Source: CALJFL01 sp036961205
GTDB taxonomy: Bacteria > Pseudomonadota > Gammaproteobacteria > Pseudomonadales > Halieaceae
NCBI GenBank assembly: GCA_036961205.1
Contig: JBALVI010000013.1
Location: 8,756-72,755 of the forward strand
Length of the DNA stretch: 64,000 nt
Direction: 5' to 3'
The position numbers were made by a program, and so were the translations under genes. The notes below the pieces were generated by a model. It did no database searches and had not been told where the DNA came from. It worked only from the letters and a program-made list of their open reading frames with translations. This document shows, piece after piece, positions 25,337-34,511 of the stretch (its first letter is position 1; each line of letters begins with the position of its first letter).

Positions 25337-26449
25337 TCAACAGGATAAAATTGATTCTAAAGCAGACACTACATTTTCAATGTCAGCCAGGCTATTTTTT
25401 TCACAAAAGGGTAACGCCAAACCATATTGAAATAATTTTTTAGATACCGAGAAACCAGCTGAATAAGCATCGGGATATATATTTAAAGCCATCAAGGACT
25501 GAGCACCAAGACTGGCCTCAACATCCTGACTACGTAATTTTTCAATCACTTTCCCGCGCTCAACACCCTGTTCAAGTACAATCATAAATGTCTGAAAACT
25601 ATGCCCCTCGATCAATGTCGGAAGGGAAATACACCCTCGGCTACGCAGAGGTTCTAATAAACGAATATAGTACTGCGCATACTTATAACGAGTCGATATC
25701 CATTGCTCAAGTTCAGGCAATTGAAAGCGCCCCAGTGCCGCTTGAAAATTTGTCAGCCGGTAATTTAAGCCTGGTTGATAGAACTGCATGCCTACTGAAC
25801 TGCGCTCCATGCCATGATTTTTGAGCCTCCTGATAGTTTGAGCCAACGCCTTATTGTTAGTGGCAAGAGCTCCACCCTCACCTGTCGTAAGTGTTTTTCT
25901 TGGGTGAAAAGAAAAACAACCTACGTCACCTAAGGCTCCGACTTTACTACCATCGTAACTTGCACCTAATGCGCAGGCAGCATCTTCAACGACAAATAAG
26001 TTATGTTTTTCAGCTAATTTAAGAATACTCTTCATATCCGCCGCACAACCAAACTCATGCACAGGGATAACAGCTTTTAATGTTTCCTCCCCCTGCCAGT
26101 CCTCAATAGTCGACGCAAGCTTATCAATAGCCAAAGTGTAGGTTTCAGGATCAACATCAACAGTAATTAACTTTGCGCCCAATATGGCCACAACATTGGC
26201 CGTTGCTGGAAAAGTAAAATCGGGAACAATGACGGCATCACCAGGACCGATACCCAGTGCTATCAATGCGACATGCAATGCCGCGGTGCCAGAAGAAACA
26301 AGCACCACATCACTACACCCCAAATAAGCGGCTAACTCAGACTCAAAAGCTTCATTCTCTGGGCCATGAACTAGCTGACCACTTCTAAGCACCTCAGCAA
26401 CAGCCGCAATAGCATCGTCACTGATATTAGGTTGCGATAATTTCAACAT
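25337..26449 (-). CDS. DegT/DnrJ/EryC1/StrS-family PLP aminotransferase
   Basis: Sugar aminotransferase of 370 residues that converts a keto-sugar nucleotide to an amino sugar with glutamate as usual donor. The fold-type-I features are VSSGTAALHVALIALG, FTFPATANV, VEDAACALGASYDG and the PLP lysine in HPRKTLTTGEGG. LNYRLTNFQAALG is also diagnostic. It lies 2 bp from the upstream epimerase gene. Together they would make an NDP-amino sugar that the ATP-grasp, formyltransferase-like or methyltransferase proteins could then decorate. Confidence 0.92.
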   Translation of the reverse strand: MLKLSQPNISDDAIAAVAEVLRSGQLVHGPENEAFESELAAYLGCSDVVLVSSGTAALHVALIALGIGPGDAVIVPDFTFPATANVVAILGAKLITVDVDPETYTLAIDKLASTIEDWQGEETLKAVIPVHEFGCAADMKSILKLAEKHNLFVVEDAACALGASYDGSKVGALGDVGCFSFHPRKTLTTGEGGALATNNKALAQTIRRLKNHGMERSSVGMQFYQPGLNYRLTNFQAALGRFQLPELEQWISTRYKYAQYYIRLLEPLRSRGCISLPTLIEGHSFQTFMIVLEQGVERGKVIEKLRSQDVEASLGAQSLMALNIYPDAYSAGFSVSKKLFQYGLALPFCEKNSLADIENVVSALESILSC

Positions 26450-26451
26450 TA

Positions 26452-27447
26452 CTAGCTCTTGAATATATCAGCCAAAGGAGGGAGATCGTCTTCATGCCGG
26501 GCAATCCATTCAGCTGTCCGCGTTAAGCCCTCCTCCAAATCAATTTTAGCTTCAAAGCCAATCAGTTCTTTAGATTTCCCTACATCAGGAACACGCAGCT
26601 CAATATCAGCCGACAGCGCATCACGGAAAATAATTTTTGAAGAGCTACCCAGAATACGGCATACGGCCTCCGCTAAACCGTAAATAGTCGTCACAGCACG
26701 AGCATTACCGATATTAAAAGACTGCCCAATCGCATCGGGATGCTCCAGAGCACGTAAAACACCGTCAACCATATCATCAACATAAAGCCAGGCTCGAATT
26801 TGGCTACCATCACCAAAAATTACGATATCCTCTCCTTTAAGTGCCTTTCGAATAAAAATTGCCAGGGCACCTTCACCTGTTTGCCCTGGCCCATAAACAT
26901 TGAAGGGACGGACGGTCACAGTAGGTAGGTTATATTGCGAATAATAAGCATGAGCCAGATGTTCGCCTGCCAACTTACTCACTGCATAATTCCATCGCGC
27001 TTCGCCCACTGCGCCAGTGACAGTTTGCTGCGCCTCATTAACCTTATAAGCTAAGGAGCCAAACACTTCAGAAGTAGAAAAATCAAGGAACCGCTCTATA
27101 CCACCTGCCTGCTGCGCCGCCTCGATAGCGTTAGCGGCACCAATCATATTAACCCGCATAGTTTTTACTGGGTTAAGTACGGTTGACTCAATACCCGCAA
27201 TCGCGGCCGCATGCACAACTAATTGTGAACCTTTCATAGCTGAGATCATGCTCTCATAATCGAGCACATCTCCTCTAATTTGTTTCACATTAGGATGAGT
27301 ATTAAAAGCCGTATGCTTAAGCGTATTACGGGTGAAATTATCATAAACAATAATTTCATTTTCCTCCGCTAGCTTGGAGATAAGCATGCTAGCTATAAAG
27401 CCTGCACCACCAGTGATGAATATTTTTTTCCCAAAAATCATAAACAC
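26452..27447 (-). CDS. NAD-dependent epimerase/dehydratase, UDP-sugar 4-epimerase/4,6-dehydratase type
   Basis: Extended SDR enzyme of 331 residues, first gene of the AT-rich cluster arm. The Rossmann motif is TGGAGFIAS, the STSEVFG segment carries the catalytic Ser/Thr, and YAVSKLAGE the Tyr-Lys pair. Further signatures are RPFNVYGPGQTGEGAL and GDGSQIRAWLYVDDM. The pattern fits NDP-sugar 4,6-dehydratases or 4-epimerases that supply the keto sugar used by the adjacent aminotransferase. Translation starts at 27447 or the in-frame ATG at 27441. Upstream (27448-27494) there is only a short gap before decayed sequence, so the promoter must be close. Confidence 0.87.
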   Translation of the reverse strand: MFMIFGKKIFITGGAGFIASMLISKLAEENEIIVYDNFTRNTLKHTAFNTHPNVKQIRGDVLDYESMISAMKGSQLVVHAAAIAGIESTVLNPVKTMRVNMIGAANAIEAAQQAGGIERFLDFSTSEVFGSLAYKVNEAQQTVTGAVGEARWNYAVSKLAGEHLAHAYYSQYNLPTVTVRPFNVYGPGQTGEGALAIFIRKALKGEDIVIFGDGSQIRAWLYVDDMVDGVLRALEHPDAIGQSFNIGNARAVTTIYGLAEAVCRILGSSSKIIFRDALSADIELRVPDVGKSKELIGFEAKIDLEEGLTRTAEWIARHEDDLPPLADIFKS

Positions 27448-27494
27448 AGCCCATATAGTTAACCTCGCATAGAAGGTATGATTTCACCAATTCT

Positions 27495-27735
27495 GTATTT
27501 TTTTCGCGGGAGATTCTGAAACCAAAAATCTCACTCCCAATAATATGGCGATCAAATCGTTCAAATTCGGTAAAAAAACCGCAATTGGGGGGAAACTATC
27601 AACAATACCCACTGAATTATTGGGATCCAGTGCGGTGACTAGGCGGTGGCCTGTTGCAGCTATAGCCCTCATGCGCCGCGGAGCAACGTATCTAGCCGCA
27701 CCGATGATGCCGAAAGTTTACCATTCTGTTCCCAT
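27495..27735 (-). pseudogene. Remnant of a WbpB/WlbA-like Gfo/Idh/MocA oxidoreductase gene
   Basis: The minus strand here encodes, with frameshifts, the first 60 or so residues of the oxidoreductase at 34512-35465: GAARYVAPRRMRAIAATG against GAAGFVAPRHMKAIQATG, then LDPNNSVGIVDSF against LDTNDSVGIIDSF. A +1 shift near 27578 restores FFTEFERFD. An extra T near 27713 breaks the frame at the start. The rest of the gene is missing. It stands directly upstream of an xseB copy, exactly as the intact gene does at 35.5 kb. Confidence 0.8.
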
Positions 27736-27928
27736 CATTTAGCATTCATCGCACACATTACGACGTTTATAAGCACACTTAACCTTACCCATCGACAGGG
27801 TGATACACTAGCGTAATCGATAGTTGATGACACTAAAAACCGATCTAAGTAGCCAGTTCATGATTGTCCGCCTTAAGGTCTAGATTTGACCTGTGGATTC
27901 AGCTATTCAAAAAAAGAAGCGTCAATAC

Positions 27929-28168
27929 ATGAAAAAAATCGAGCTTGGCAAGTTTGAACAATCCATAGAAAAGCTTGAAATCATTAATGCGGCAATGGAG
28001 GCCGAGGGAACAAATCTTCAACAATCTCTGGCTAACTTCAAAGAGGGGATTAGCTTGGCATCAGAAGCTCAGGATTTTCTTAGCCAAGTGGAACAGGAGG
28101 TGAAGCTACTCACAGATAGAGAGGTAGCCCAAACTGAGACTGTGACTTCCACCGACGAGCCCATCTGA
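27929..28168 (+). CDS. xseB: Exodeoxyribonuclease VII small subunit, second copy
   Basis: 79 residues from ATG 27929, of the length and heptad pattern of XseB: FEQSIEKLEIINAAME, then LQQSLANFKEGISLASEAQ, then L-x-QVEQEVKLL. XseB subunits coat the long XseA arm of the nuclease that degrades single-stranded DNA. The frame is intact, but its partner ispA downstream is broken and the protein differs strongly from the copy at 35689-35940. It overlaps the ispA remnant start by 1 bp, as xseB-ispA pairs usually do. It may still be expressed or may be a relic. Confidence 0.68.
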   Translation: MKKIELGKFEQSIEKLEIINAAMEAEGTNLQQSLANFKEGISLASEAQDFLSQVEQEVKLLTDREVAQTETVTSTDEPI

Positions 28169-29075
28169 TGAATGACAGCTTCTCCTCCTCGTTGGCCTCG
28201 CTTCAAAAAGACGTCGTCTCCAAACTTGTCCCAATGCTAAAATTTTACCCGGATAATGCCATCAAAGGGCAGATATTTCCTGCATCTCTTTTAGAGGCCA
28301 GTTCCTACACCATCGAGGGCAAGTATATAAGGCCAGTGCTTTGCTGCCCAGCTTTTCTGTCCGCCGTATCACCAACCTCTTTAACGGGTAGTGCCCACTA
28401 CGCCTCTGCCCTAGAACTAATCCACACCTACTCCCTAATCCACGACGATCTCCCGGCCATGGACGATGACGACTTCCGTCGCGGCAAACCCAGTCTACAC
28501 AAGGCTTTCGACGAGGCTACCGCGATTTTGGTGGGGGATGGATTTCGTGCCCGCGCCTTTGAGTTGATTGCCGATGCGCCGGATCTCTCGGATACGCAGA
28601 AGGTCAAAATGATCAAGGTTCTGGCCTCGGCCGCGGGCTTTGAGGGCATGGTGGGCGGCCAGTATATCGACATTCAGGCCACTGACTCCGACATGACGCT
28701 CGAGGAGTTGCAGGCCATGCATTCCCTGAAGACCGAGGCTTTGATTCGGGCTTCGCTAGCTTTGGGGGCATCGCTGCCAATGCGAGCGACTCACAGTTGG
28801 CTGCGCTGGACGAGTTTGGCACCCATATTGGCCTGGCTTTTCAGGTGGTGGACGACATTCTGGATGTGGAAGGCGATTCTGAGACCCTTGGCAAGACCCA
28901 GAGCAAGGGTGCAGAGGCGAATAAACCAACGTACGTTAAGTTGATGGGGCTGGAGGGCGCCAAAGCTGAGGCGCAGCGCCTGCTAGGTGCAGCACTTAGT
29001 GCACTTGATGGCTTCCACGAATCAGCCGACCACCTGCGGGAGCTAGCCAGATAAATCGTTGAGCGAAACCACTAA
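28168..29075 (+). pseudogene. ispA: Farnesyl diphosphate synthase gene, second copy, frameshifted
   Basis: A broken duplicate of the gene at 35937-36848. The first 80 codons differ from the intact copy, and the usual GKRxRP motif reads GKYIRP. From 28410 on, the DNA is largely the same as the intact copy, including DDLPAMDDDD. A lost base near 28765 (TTTGGGGGC here, TTTGGGAGGC in the intact copy) shifts the frame before the second aspartate-rich motif. TAA at 29052 replaces a TAT codon near the end. The full enzyme therefore cannot be made from this locus. Confidence 0.85.
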
Positions 29076-29500
29076 CAACCATCTAGACCCCACCCAGCCT
29101 CACCAGTCGAGGGATTATCCGAACGTGTATCTCACCAATCCCTGGACAGGGACAAAATCCCCCCGCTTTCCCGCATTTCCACGTGCCTTAAGTAACTCAT
29201 CCCCAGCAACACGGTGGAGGGGTAATCGCCGTCAATCACGGTGTCCTATACGTTTTCGACCTTGATACCGCCCACCTCTACGGATCTCACATTGATAAGC
29301 CAGGCGTCATTGAGACCACTGGCCGTCTCTATCTGAGTTTCTACACCCGCCTCATAATCAATCCCAATGCGGGTTGCATGCTCAGCGCTCATCGCGACCA
29401 GGTTTGCGCCTGCGTCTACCAGCACTTCCATGGAAATACCGTTGAAACTCGCTTTGGTTAAGTACTGCAACCGGTCGTCACGCCTGATAGTGACCTCACG
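28410..29500 (+). repeat. Direct repeat copy A, about 1.09 kb (ispA 3' part plus protease gene 3' part)
   Basis: This segment corresponds to 36182-37273 in the same orientation. Matching starts at the shared CCTAGAACTAATCCACACC and stops after TGATAGTGACCTC. Both copies have nearly equal length. Identity is high but uneven: about 28510-28640 is clearly more divergent than its flanks, which points to patchy recombination. Confidence 0.85.
29132..29500 (-). pseudogene. Fragment of a retropepsin-like aspartic protease gene
   Basis: Corresponds to the last 120 or so codons of the gene at 36905-37540. The active-site loop reads LVDAGANLVAMS instead of LVDTGANIVAMS, and an in-frame TAG (near 29246) replaces GAG after VENV. 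The 5' third with the signal peptide is absent; homology ends near 29500. It cannot make an active protease. Confidence 0.8.
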
Positions 29501-29693
29501 CCAAACCAGGTAACAGGTGCCAGGGATTGGGATAGGGATAGGTCAGGCTGCCGATTTGGAGCGACTGAAAAGTCCAGGGAAGAAATATTTTTTTCAACTA
29601 AAGTTGCCCTCCGGGCCGGTATAGAAATCGCCGTTAAATGAACCTCTGCCAACAGAAGCCAAATACTGCAGTCAATATTGCGCCATGCATCTC

Positions 29694-30952
29694 ATGCCCC
29701 AGAGGTGGACGCTACAGAAGGTAGAAGGTTATATCGTGGGCAGGCTCAACATTTTATCTCTTCACAAGATGGGTGATCCAAGGTCGCGTAGGGAGGCCAT
29801 TGTAGCACTTGAGTATATGCTTGAGCGCTACGCGACTGAGCATAACGTCTTCGTACATGACACCAATCTCCCTTTACCTGAATACATCAAGGATGTTGGA
29901 TTTTGATGGCATAGTCCTCGGGCCGACGTTTCTCTGCAACAGGCATGCGCCGGAAAGTTACCAACTGATCCTACGAGGCTATGATTTTGTTCGCCAGTCC
30001 GACGCTCTTAAAATTGCACTTCCGCAGGATGATTAAATGAGAAGTTGATCGCGTATATACCGTGTGCCCCTCCAACTGGGAAGTGCTTTATCCAAACTAT
30101 GTAAAATCGGGCGATATCCGTCTAGGCTATACGGGTTATATATCGGAAGAGTGGCTAGAGTCCTGGCGAGAGCCAATGCCCCACTCCCAGAGAAAAATTG
30201 ATGTATCATATCGAAAACATAATTCCAGCATCATGCGTTGTCGCCTGCGTAATCTCTAGTACCGAATCGCCGGTGATTTTAACCGTGCGACTAACACTGC
30301 TGGGCTTTACCTCGATATTTCTTCTGATAAGCAGGACCTAATTCCAGGGCCGCGCTGGCAGGAGTTCCTAGAAAATTCGAGGTTTTGCCTGACCACACCA
30401 TCAGGTAGTAGCCTACTAGACCCCAGAGGGAAATACCGTTCGCTTGTGGAGAAGTATGTTTTGGAATACCCGGATGCAACTTTGTAGGAGGTATCTGATT
30501 TTCGTTATCCTGACCAAGACGGTCGTTACACCTTTTCTGCTATCTCTCCCCGCAATATTGAAGCAGCAATGGCTGGCACAGTCCACCTTGCAACTAAAGG
30601 AAGTTACTCGGACCTTTTACTCCCATTGGAACATTACATACCCCTGGCGGAGGACTGCTCGAATATAGAGGAAGTCTTGACTATGATGCAAGATGCCGCT
30701 TTGATCAAAAAAATTCAAGTGGCGGCGAAAGAAGTTTTGCTAGACGAAAAAGCTCTTCGATATAAAAATCATGTGAAAGGGCTGCTGGAGTTTATTGGCG
30801 GGACTGCTAAAAGAGGAGAAATTAAAGCAACTTCGGACCTAGAAGTAAGTCGGTTAAAAACCCGCTACAAAAAGGACATGCAATCCGCGTCTAAATGTTA
30901 TTGGTTTAGACGAAGCCTTATCAGGCGCGCTAAGAATATCATTCCAGGGTAT
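29694..30952 (+). pseudogene. Decayed glycosyltransferase gene with stops and frameshifts
   Basis: Several plus-strand frames join into one glycosyltransferase-like protein. One stretch runs from VGRLNILSLHK through HDTNLPLPEYIKDVGF to RHAPESYQLILRGYDF, where the frame changes near 29905. A second runs through PSNWEVLYPNYV and GYTGYISEEW. A third begins at GLYLDISSDKQDL, continues through FCLTTPSGSSLLDPRGKY, meets an in-frame TAG at 30485, and resumes with SAISPRNIEAAMAGTV, HYIPLAEDCSNIEEVL and a basic C-terminus. It is on the strand opposite to the living cluster genes and has clearly been dead for some time. Confidence 0.7.
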
Positions 30953-31056
30953 TGATTTGTCATAAACCCCACGTCCAAGGGCATTGTGAAAAAAACCGAA
31001 CCCCTACATCATCAAGCTGAATTTACTCAATTTTTACAAGCGCAGGACTATACTCC

Positions 31057-32169
31057 TCATTTCAAATTACAAATTAACTGGGGAACTCTTTGTGCAGCCA
31101 TACCATCTCCATAAGGATTTTGTGCACAGTCAGTAAATTCCCCAACTTTATGAAACGCAGCAAGTATTTTATCGGTGTCAGAGCCCACGATGTAATTCCA
31201 ACCCATCTGCACCGTCTCCACCCACTCCGTTTCATCCCGCAGAGTAATACAAGGCACGCGGTGAAAATATGCCTCCTTCTGAACGCCCCCCGAGTCAGTT
31301 AAAATCGAATGGGCACCCATTTCGAGACGCTGCATCTCGAGATAGGAAACAGGCTCCAAAATCACCAAACCTTCCAGCCACTCACGTCTTCCGAATTTTT
31401 CGATGAGATTATGGGTGCGAGGGTGAAGAGGTAGCACCACGGGAATCGAATGGCTGATTTTTCGAAGCGCCTTGAAAATACTGTCGAGGCGTTCAGAATT
31501 ATTAGTATTTTCAGCGCGGTGGAGCGTACAAAGACAAAACTCCTTATCGATGAGCCCCCATTTTTCTAAAGCAACTGTCTGTTTTGCGCGCTCGCGATAG
31601 TGAAGCGTTGCGTCATACATTACATCGCCGATTCGAGCCATCTCCTGGGGGCTTTTCCCCACAGTGGGGAACGGGTAACCTTCCAGTTTCAAGTTATCAA
31701 TCGCGATGGAAGTTGGGCAAAGCAGTAGGCTGGAGACCCGGTCGGTCAAAACGCGATTAATCTCTTCGGGCATACTCATGTTTTTTGATCGCAGACCTGC
31801 CTCAACATGAACCACCGGAACACCAAGTTTTGACGCAGCTAAAGCACCTGCAAGCGTCGAATTGGTATCTCCATAAACTAGGACGCTATACGGCTTTTCG
31901 CGATGAATTATATTCTCAATGCCCTCCAGCATGCGCCCGGTCATGGACCCGTGACCCAGGCTTGCGATACCTAAATTATAGTTTGGACTAGGTATCCCCA
32001 TCTCTTCAAAAAACACCCCTGACATGTTGGCATCAAAATGCTGACCTGTATGGACTATCACCTCTCGAATCTCGTCCTTGTTTGATTCATTGTGGCCGAC
32101 AATAGCCCGGCTCACTGTGGCCGCCTTGATAAATTGAGGGCGTGCACCAAGGATCGTAAGGATTTTCAT
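31057..32169 (-). CDS. wbpI: UDP-N-acetylglucosamine 2-epimerase family, probably WbpI-type
   Basis: Non-hydrolysing UDP-HexNAc 2-epimerase of 370 residues. Signatures are ILGARPQFIKAA, VHTGQHFDANMSGVFF, VYGDTNSTLAGALAA, HVEAGLRS, PEEINR and the LTDSGGVQKEA loop. Genes upstream on the same strand encode WbpE-, WbpD- and WbpB-like proteins. The likely substrate is therefore UDP-2,3-diacetamido-2,3-dideoxy-glucuronic acid, converted to the mannuronic form as in Pseudomonas aeruginosa O5; ordinary WecB activity is the alternative. ATG 32169 is chosen over the longer frame from 32211 because the family begins with MKILTILGARPQF. Confidence 0.85.
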   Translation of the reverse strand: MKILTILGARPQFIKAATVSRAIVGHNESNKDEIREVIVHTGQHFDANMSGVFFEEMGIPSPNYNLGIASLGHGSMTGRMLEGIENIIHREKPYSVLVYGDTNSTLAGALAASKLGVPVVHVEAGLRSKNMSMPEEINRVLTDRVSSLLLCPTSIAIDNLKLEGYPFPTVGKSPQEMARIGDVMYDATLHYRERAKQTVALEKWGLIDKEFCLCTLHRAENTNNSERLDSIFKALRKISHSIPVVLPLHPRTHNLIEKFGRREWLEGLVILEPVSYLEMQRLEMGAHSILTDSGGVQKEAYFHRVPCITLRDETEWVETVQMGWNYIVGSDTDKILAAFHKVGEFTDCAQNPYGDGMAAQRVPQLICNLK

Positions 32170-32804
32170 CAATGGTTGACCGTGCCTCGCATCATTTTTT
32201 CCTAGCCCCAAAGATCGATATCACCACCAAAACAAGATAACAGATTCGTCTTCTATAAGTTGGATATTACGTAGATTCTCATTGAAAAAATGGAGTCAGT
32301 AACTACAAGCGGGGGGAGCAGCTTGCCCACCTTAAGTATTACGCTTACTACAGTGATCCAAATTCGCGGCAGTGATACTGCGTAAAATCCACCGGACTAA
32401 GCCAGGAAAACATAATGGCTTTCGTCAATGCCGGCCCCGAAGGACTGTGCAATGCCAACCTAGTCAAAGCAGGAGATTTGCTTCTGGTTAAAATCGCCGC
32501 CCCCGAAATGCTTATCCCGCGTATGATCTAGTCATCGGTATCTGAGAACAAGATCGCCGGCTACACATAGAAAAAATCGGTACCGCAAGTAAATTTACTT
32601 CTGGAGATCAGTAGCTGAACCTGAGATGTTCGAGCCGGTAACACTGCAGGTCAATTTGCAGCCGGAACATACAGGAACCTGTGCCAAGAGCTCTAATACA
32701 AACTATGGCTCAATCTGAAAATTTCCTCAGCTATGCTGGAGACTCTCTTGCTTAAGTCTTCGAGAACATTGCAATACCTTTATTAATTACCGGACGTTGG
32801 CCAT
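32170..32804. other. Gene-poor stretch with small coding remnants
   Basis: Between the wbpI- and wbpE-like genes there is no intact gene. A 38-codon plus-strand frame from ATG 32415 (MAFVNAGPEGLCNA and on) and scattered short open stretches look like worn coding sequence, but I cannot assign a family. It probably marks a deleted gene within the wbp operon. Confidence 0.4.
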
Positions 32805-33908
32805 TCACGAATCCAGAAAACTCGCTAATCCACCTACTATCGTCTTACATTGCGCCTTGGATAGATGGGGGCCCATGGGCAAACTCAACACTCTTTCCGC
32901 AACACTCGCAGCGATGGGGGTATGTCCCTTATCACATATTAATCTGTACGCTGGCTGCATATTCAAAGGAACAGGGTAGTGGACTGCCGTTGGAATACCG
33001 GCTTGACGCAAATGCTCTTGCAGCGCTGAACGCTTGTCACAAAAAACAGTGTATTGCCCGTATACACTTATTCGATCGGAACGCTGGGATATTCTAGGAA
33101 AACCGATACCGTCTAACAAATCATTGTAGCAAGCGCCGATTGCAACACGTCGCTCCAGCTCCCACTCGAAACGCTCTAGTTTAGCCAGTACAACAGCACA
33201 CTGAATCGTATCCATCCTTCCACCAACGCCAATTCTGGTGTGCACATACCTCTCGCTCTGACCATGCACTCTTATCTCTCTGCAAATCTCGGCCGTTCTC
33301 GCATTATCGGTGAAAATTGCACCCCCATCCCCGTAGCAGCCCAGAGGCTTGCTGGGAAAGAAGCTTGTGCACGCAATTGTCGACAAGTTGCAACTTTTTC
33401 GTCCCTTGTACTGTGCACCAAAACTTTGCGCGGCATCTTCTATCACCGTAAGATTTCTATTCCGTGCCGCTACAGCATTTATTTTGTCCATATCGGCAGG
33501 TTGGCCAAAAATACTTACAGGAACTATTGCTTTGGTATTAGGCGTTATAGCAGCCTCAATAAGATCCGCATCAATATTGCAGGTATCAGCCTCCACATCC
33601 ACAAAAACAGGCGTTGCGCCCAAAAGCGCGATAACTTCTGCCGTAGCCACAAACGTAAATGGCGTAGTGATCACCTCGTCGCCGCGACCAATGTCTAGTG
33701 ACATCAACGCAATCAGTAAAGCTTCCGTGCCACTAGCTACGGTAATGCAGTCATTAGCTCCAGAGTATGCTTGGAGGCGACCCTCGAGCTCATAAACTTC
33801 AGGTCCGAGGATGTACTGCCCATGTTCTAGAACGGAATCAATTCGAGATCGAATATGCGTTTCTAGCTCGCGATACTGCGATTTAAGGTCAACAAAGGGT
33901 ATACTCAT
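32805..33908 (-). CDS. wbpE: WbpE-like sugar-nucleotide aminotransferase (DegT family)
   Basis: PLP aminotransferase of 367 residues expected to add the 3-amino group to UDP-3-keto-GlcNAcA using glutamate. Seen are FVDLKSQYRELE at the N-terminus, VASGTEALLIALMSL, TPFTFVATAEV, IEDAAQSFGA, the PLP lysine in FFPSKPLGCYGDGG, and RMDTIQCAVVLAKL. Its position next to WbpD- and WbpB-like genes supports this role. It is 11 bp from the acetyltransferase gene, so cotranscribed. It is clearly different from the aminotransferase at 25337-26449. Confidence 0.88.
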   Translation of the reverse strand: MSIPFVDLKSQYRELETHIRSRIDSVLEHGQYILGPEVYELEGRLQAYSGANDCITVASGTEALLIALMSLDIGRGDEVITTPFTFVATAEVIALLGATPVFVDVEADTCNIDADLIEAAITPNTKAIVPVSIFGQPADMDKINAVAARNRNLTVIEDAAQSFGAQYKGRKSCNLSTIACTSFFPSKPLGCYGDGGAIFTDNARTAEICREIRVHGQSERYVHTRIGVGGRMDTIQCAVVLAKLERFEWELERRVAIGACYNDLLDGIGFPRISQRSDRISVYGQYTVFCDKRSALQEHLRQAGIPTAVHYPVPLNMQPAYRLICDKGHTPIAASVAERVLSLPMGPHLSKAQCKTIVGGLASFLDS

Positions 33909-33919
33909 TTTTCTTAGCT

Positions 33920-34507
33920 CTAGCCGCTATGTTTAGAAAGCACGGCGCCTGACAAATAGTATCGCTGGCCACTATGCGGGCATAAATACTGGCCCTCACC
34001 CTCGAGCGGCAGCGGTATTTGTTCACCGTACTCACTCATCCAACCGATCTGTTTTGCAGGCACACCGACAACCAACGCATAATCTGGAACATCACCATTC
34101 ACCAAGGCCCCAGCACCCACAAAGGCGAACTGGCCGACAACGGTACCGCAAATAATCGTGCAATTAGCGCCAAGCGTAGCACCCGTACGAACGAGAGTAT
34201 CTCTATATTCCTCACTGCGCTTTATCATGGAACGAGGGTTATATACATTGGTGAAGACCATGCTAGGACCGCAAAAAACCCCGTCTTCGAGCGTTACGTT
34301 GTCATAGACAGAAACATTATTCTGAATCTTGCAGTGGTCGCCTATAACGACTTTATTTCCGACATATACGTTTTGGCCGAGTGACACATTTTCACCGATT
34401 AGCGCAGCTGCGCATACATGCACGAAGTGCCAGACGCGAGAACCGGCGCCTATCACCGCACCTGAATCGACTATCGCACTTGGGTGGACTTGGATTGCCT
34501 TACACAC
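33920..34507 (-). CDS. wbpD: WbpD-like sugar N-acetyltransferase (left-handed beta helix)
   Basis: Hexapeptide-repeat acetyltransferase of 195 residues. The whole N-terminal two thirds consist of hexapeptide repeats (HPSAIVDSGAVIGAGSRVWHF and on), with the loop GPSMVFTNVYNPRS typical of WbpD/WlbB. It transfers acetyl from acetyl-CoA to the 3-amino group of UDP-GlcNAc3NA to give the 2,3-diacetamido sugar. It sits 4 bp from the oxidoreductase gene and 11 bp from the aminotransferase gene, in pathway company. Confidence 0.9.
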   Translation of the reverse strand: MCKAIQVHPSAIVDSGAVIGAGSRVWHFVHVCAAALIGENVSLGQNVYVGNKVVIGDHCKIQNNVSVYDNVTLEDGVFCGPSMVFTNVYNPRSMIKRSEEYRDTLVRTGATLGANCTIICGTVVGQFAFVGAGALVNGDVPDYALVVGVPAKQIGWMSEYGEQIPLPLEGEGQYLCPHSGQRYYLSGAVLSKHSG

Positions 34508-34511
34508 AAGC

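Noticed and set aside
27448..27494. ops/JUMPstart element ahead of the polysaccharide cluster
   Set aside because: The GGCGGTAGC core was not found on the minus strand in the short region upstream of 27447.
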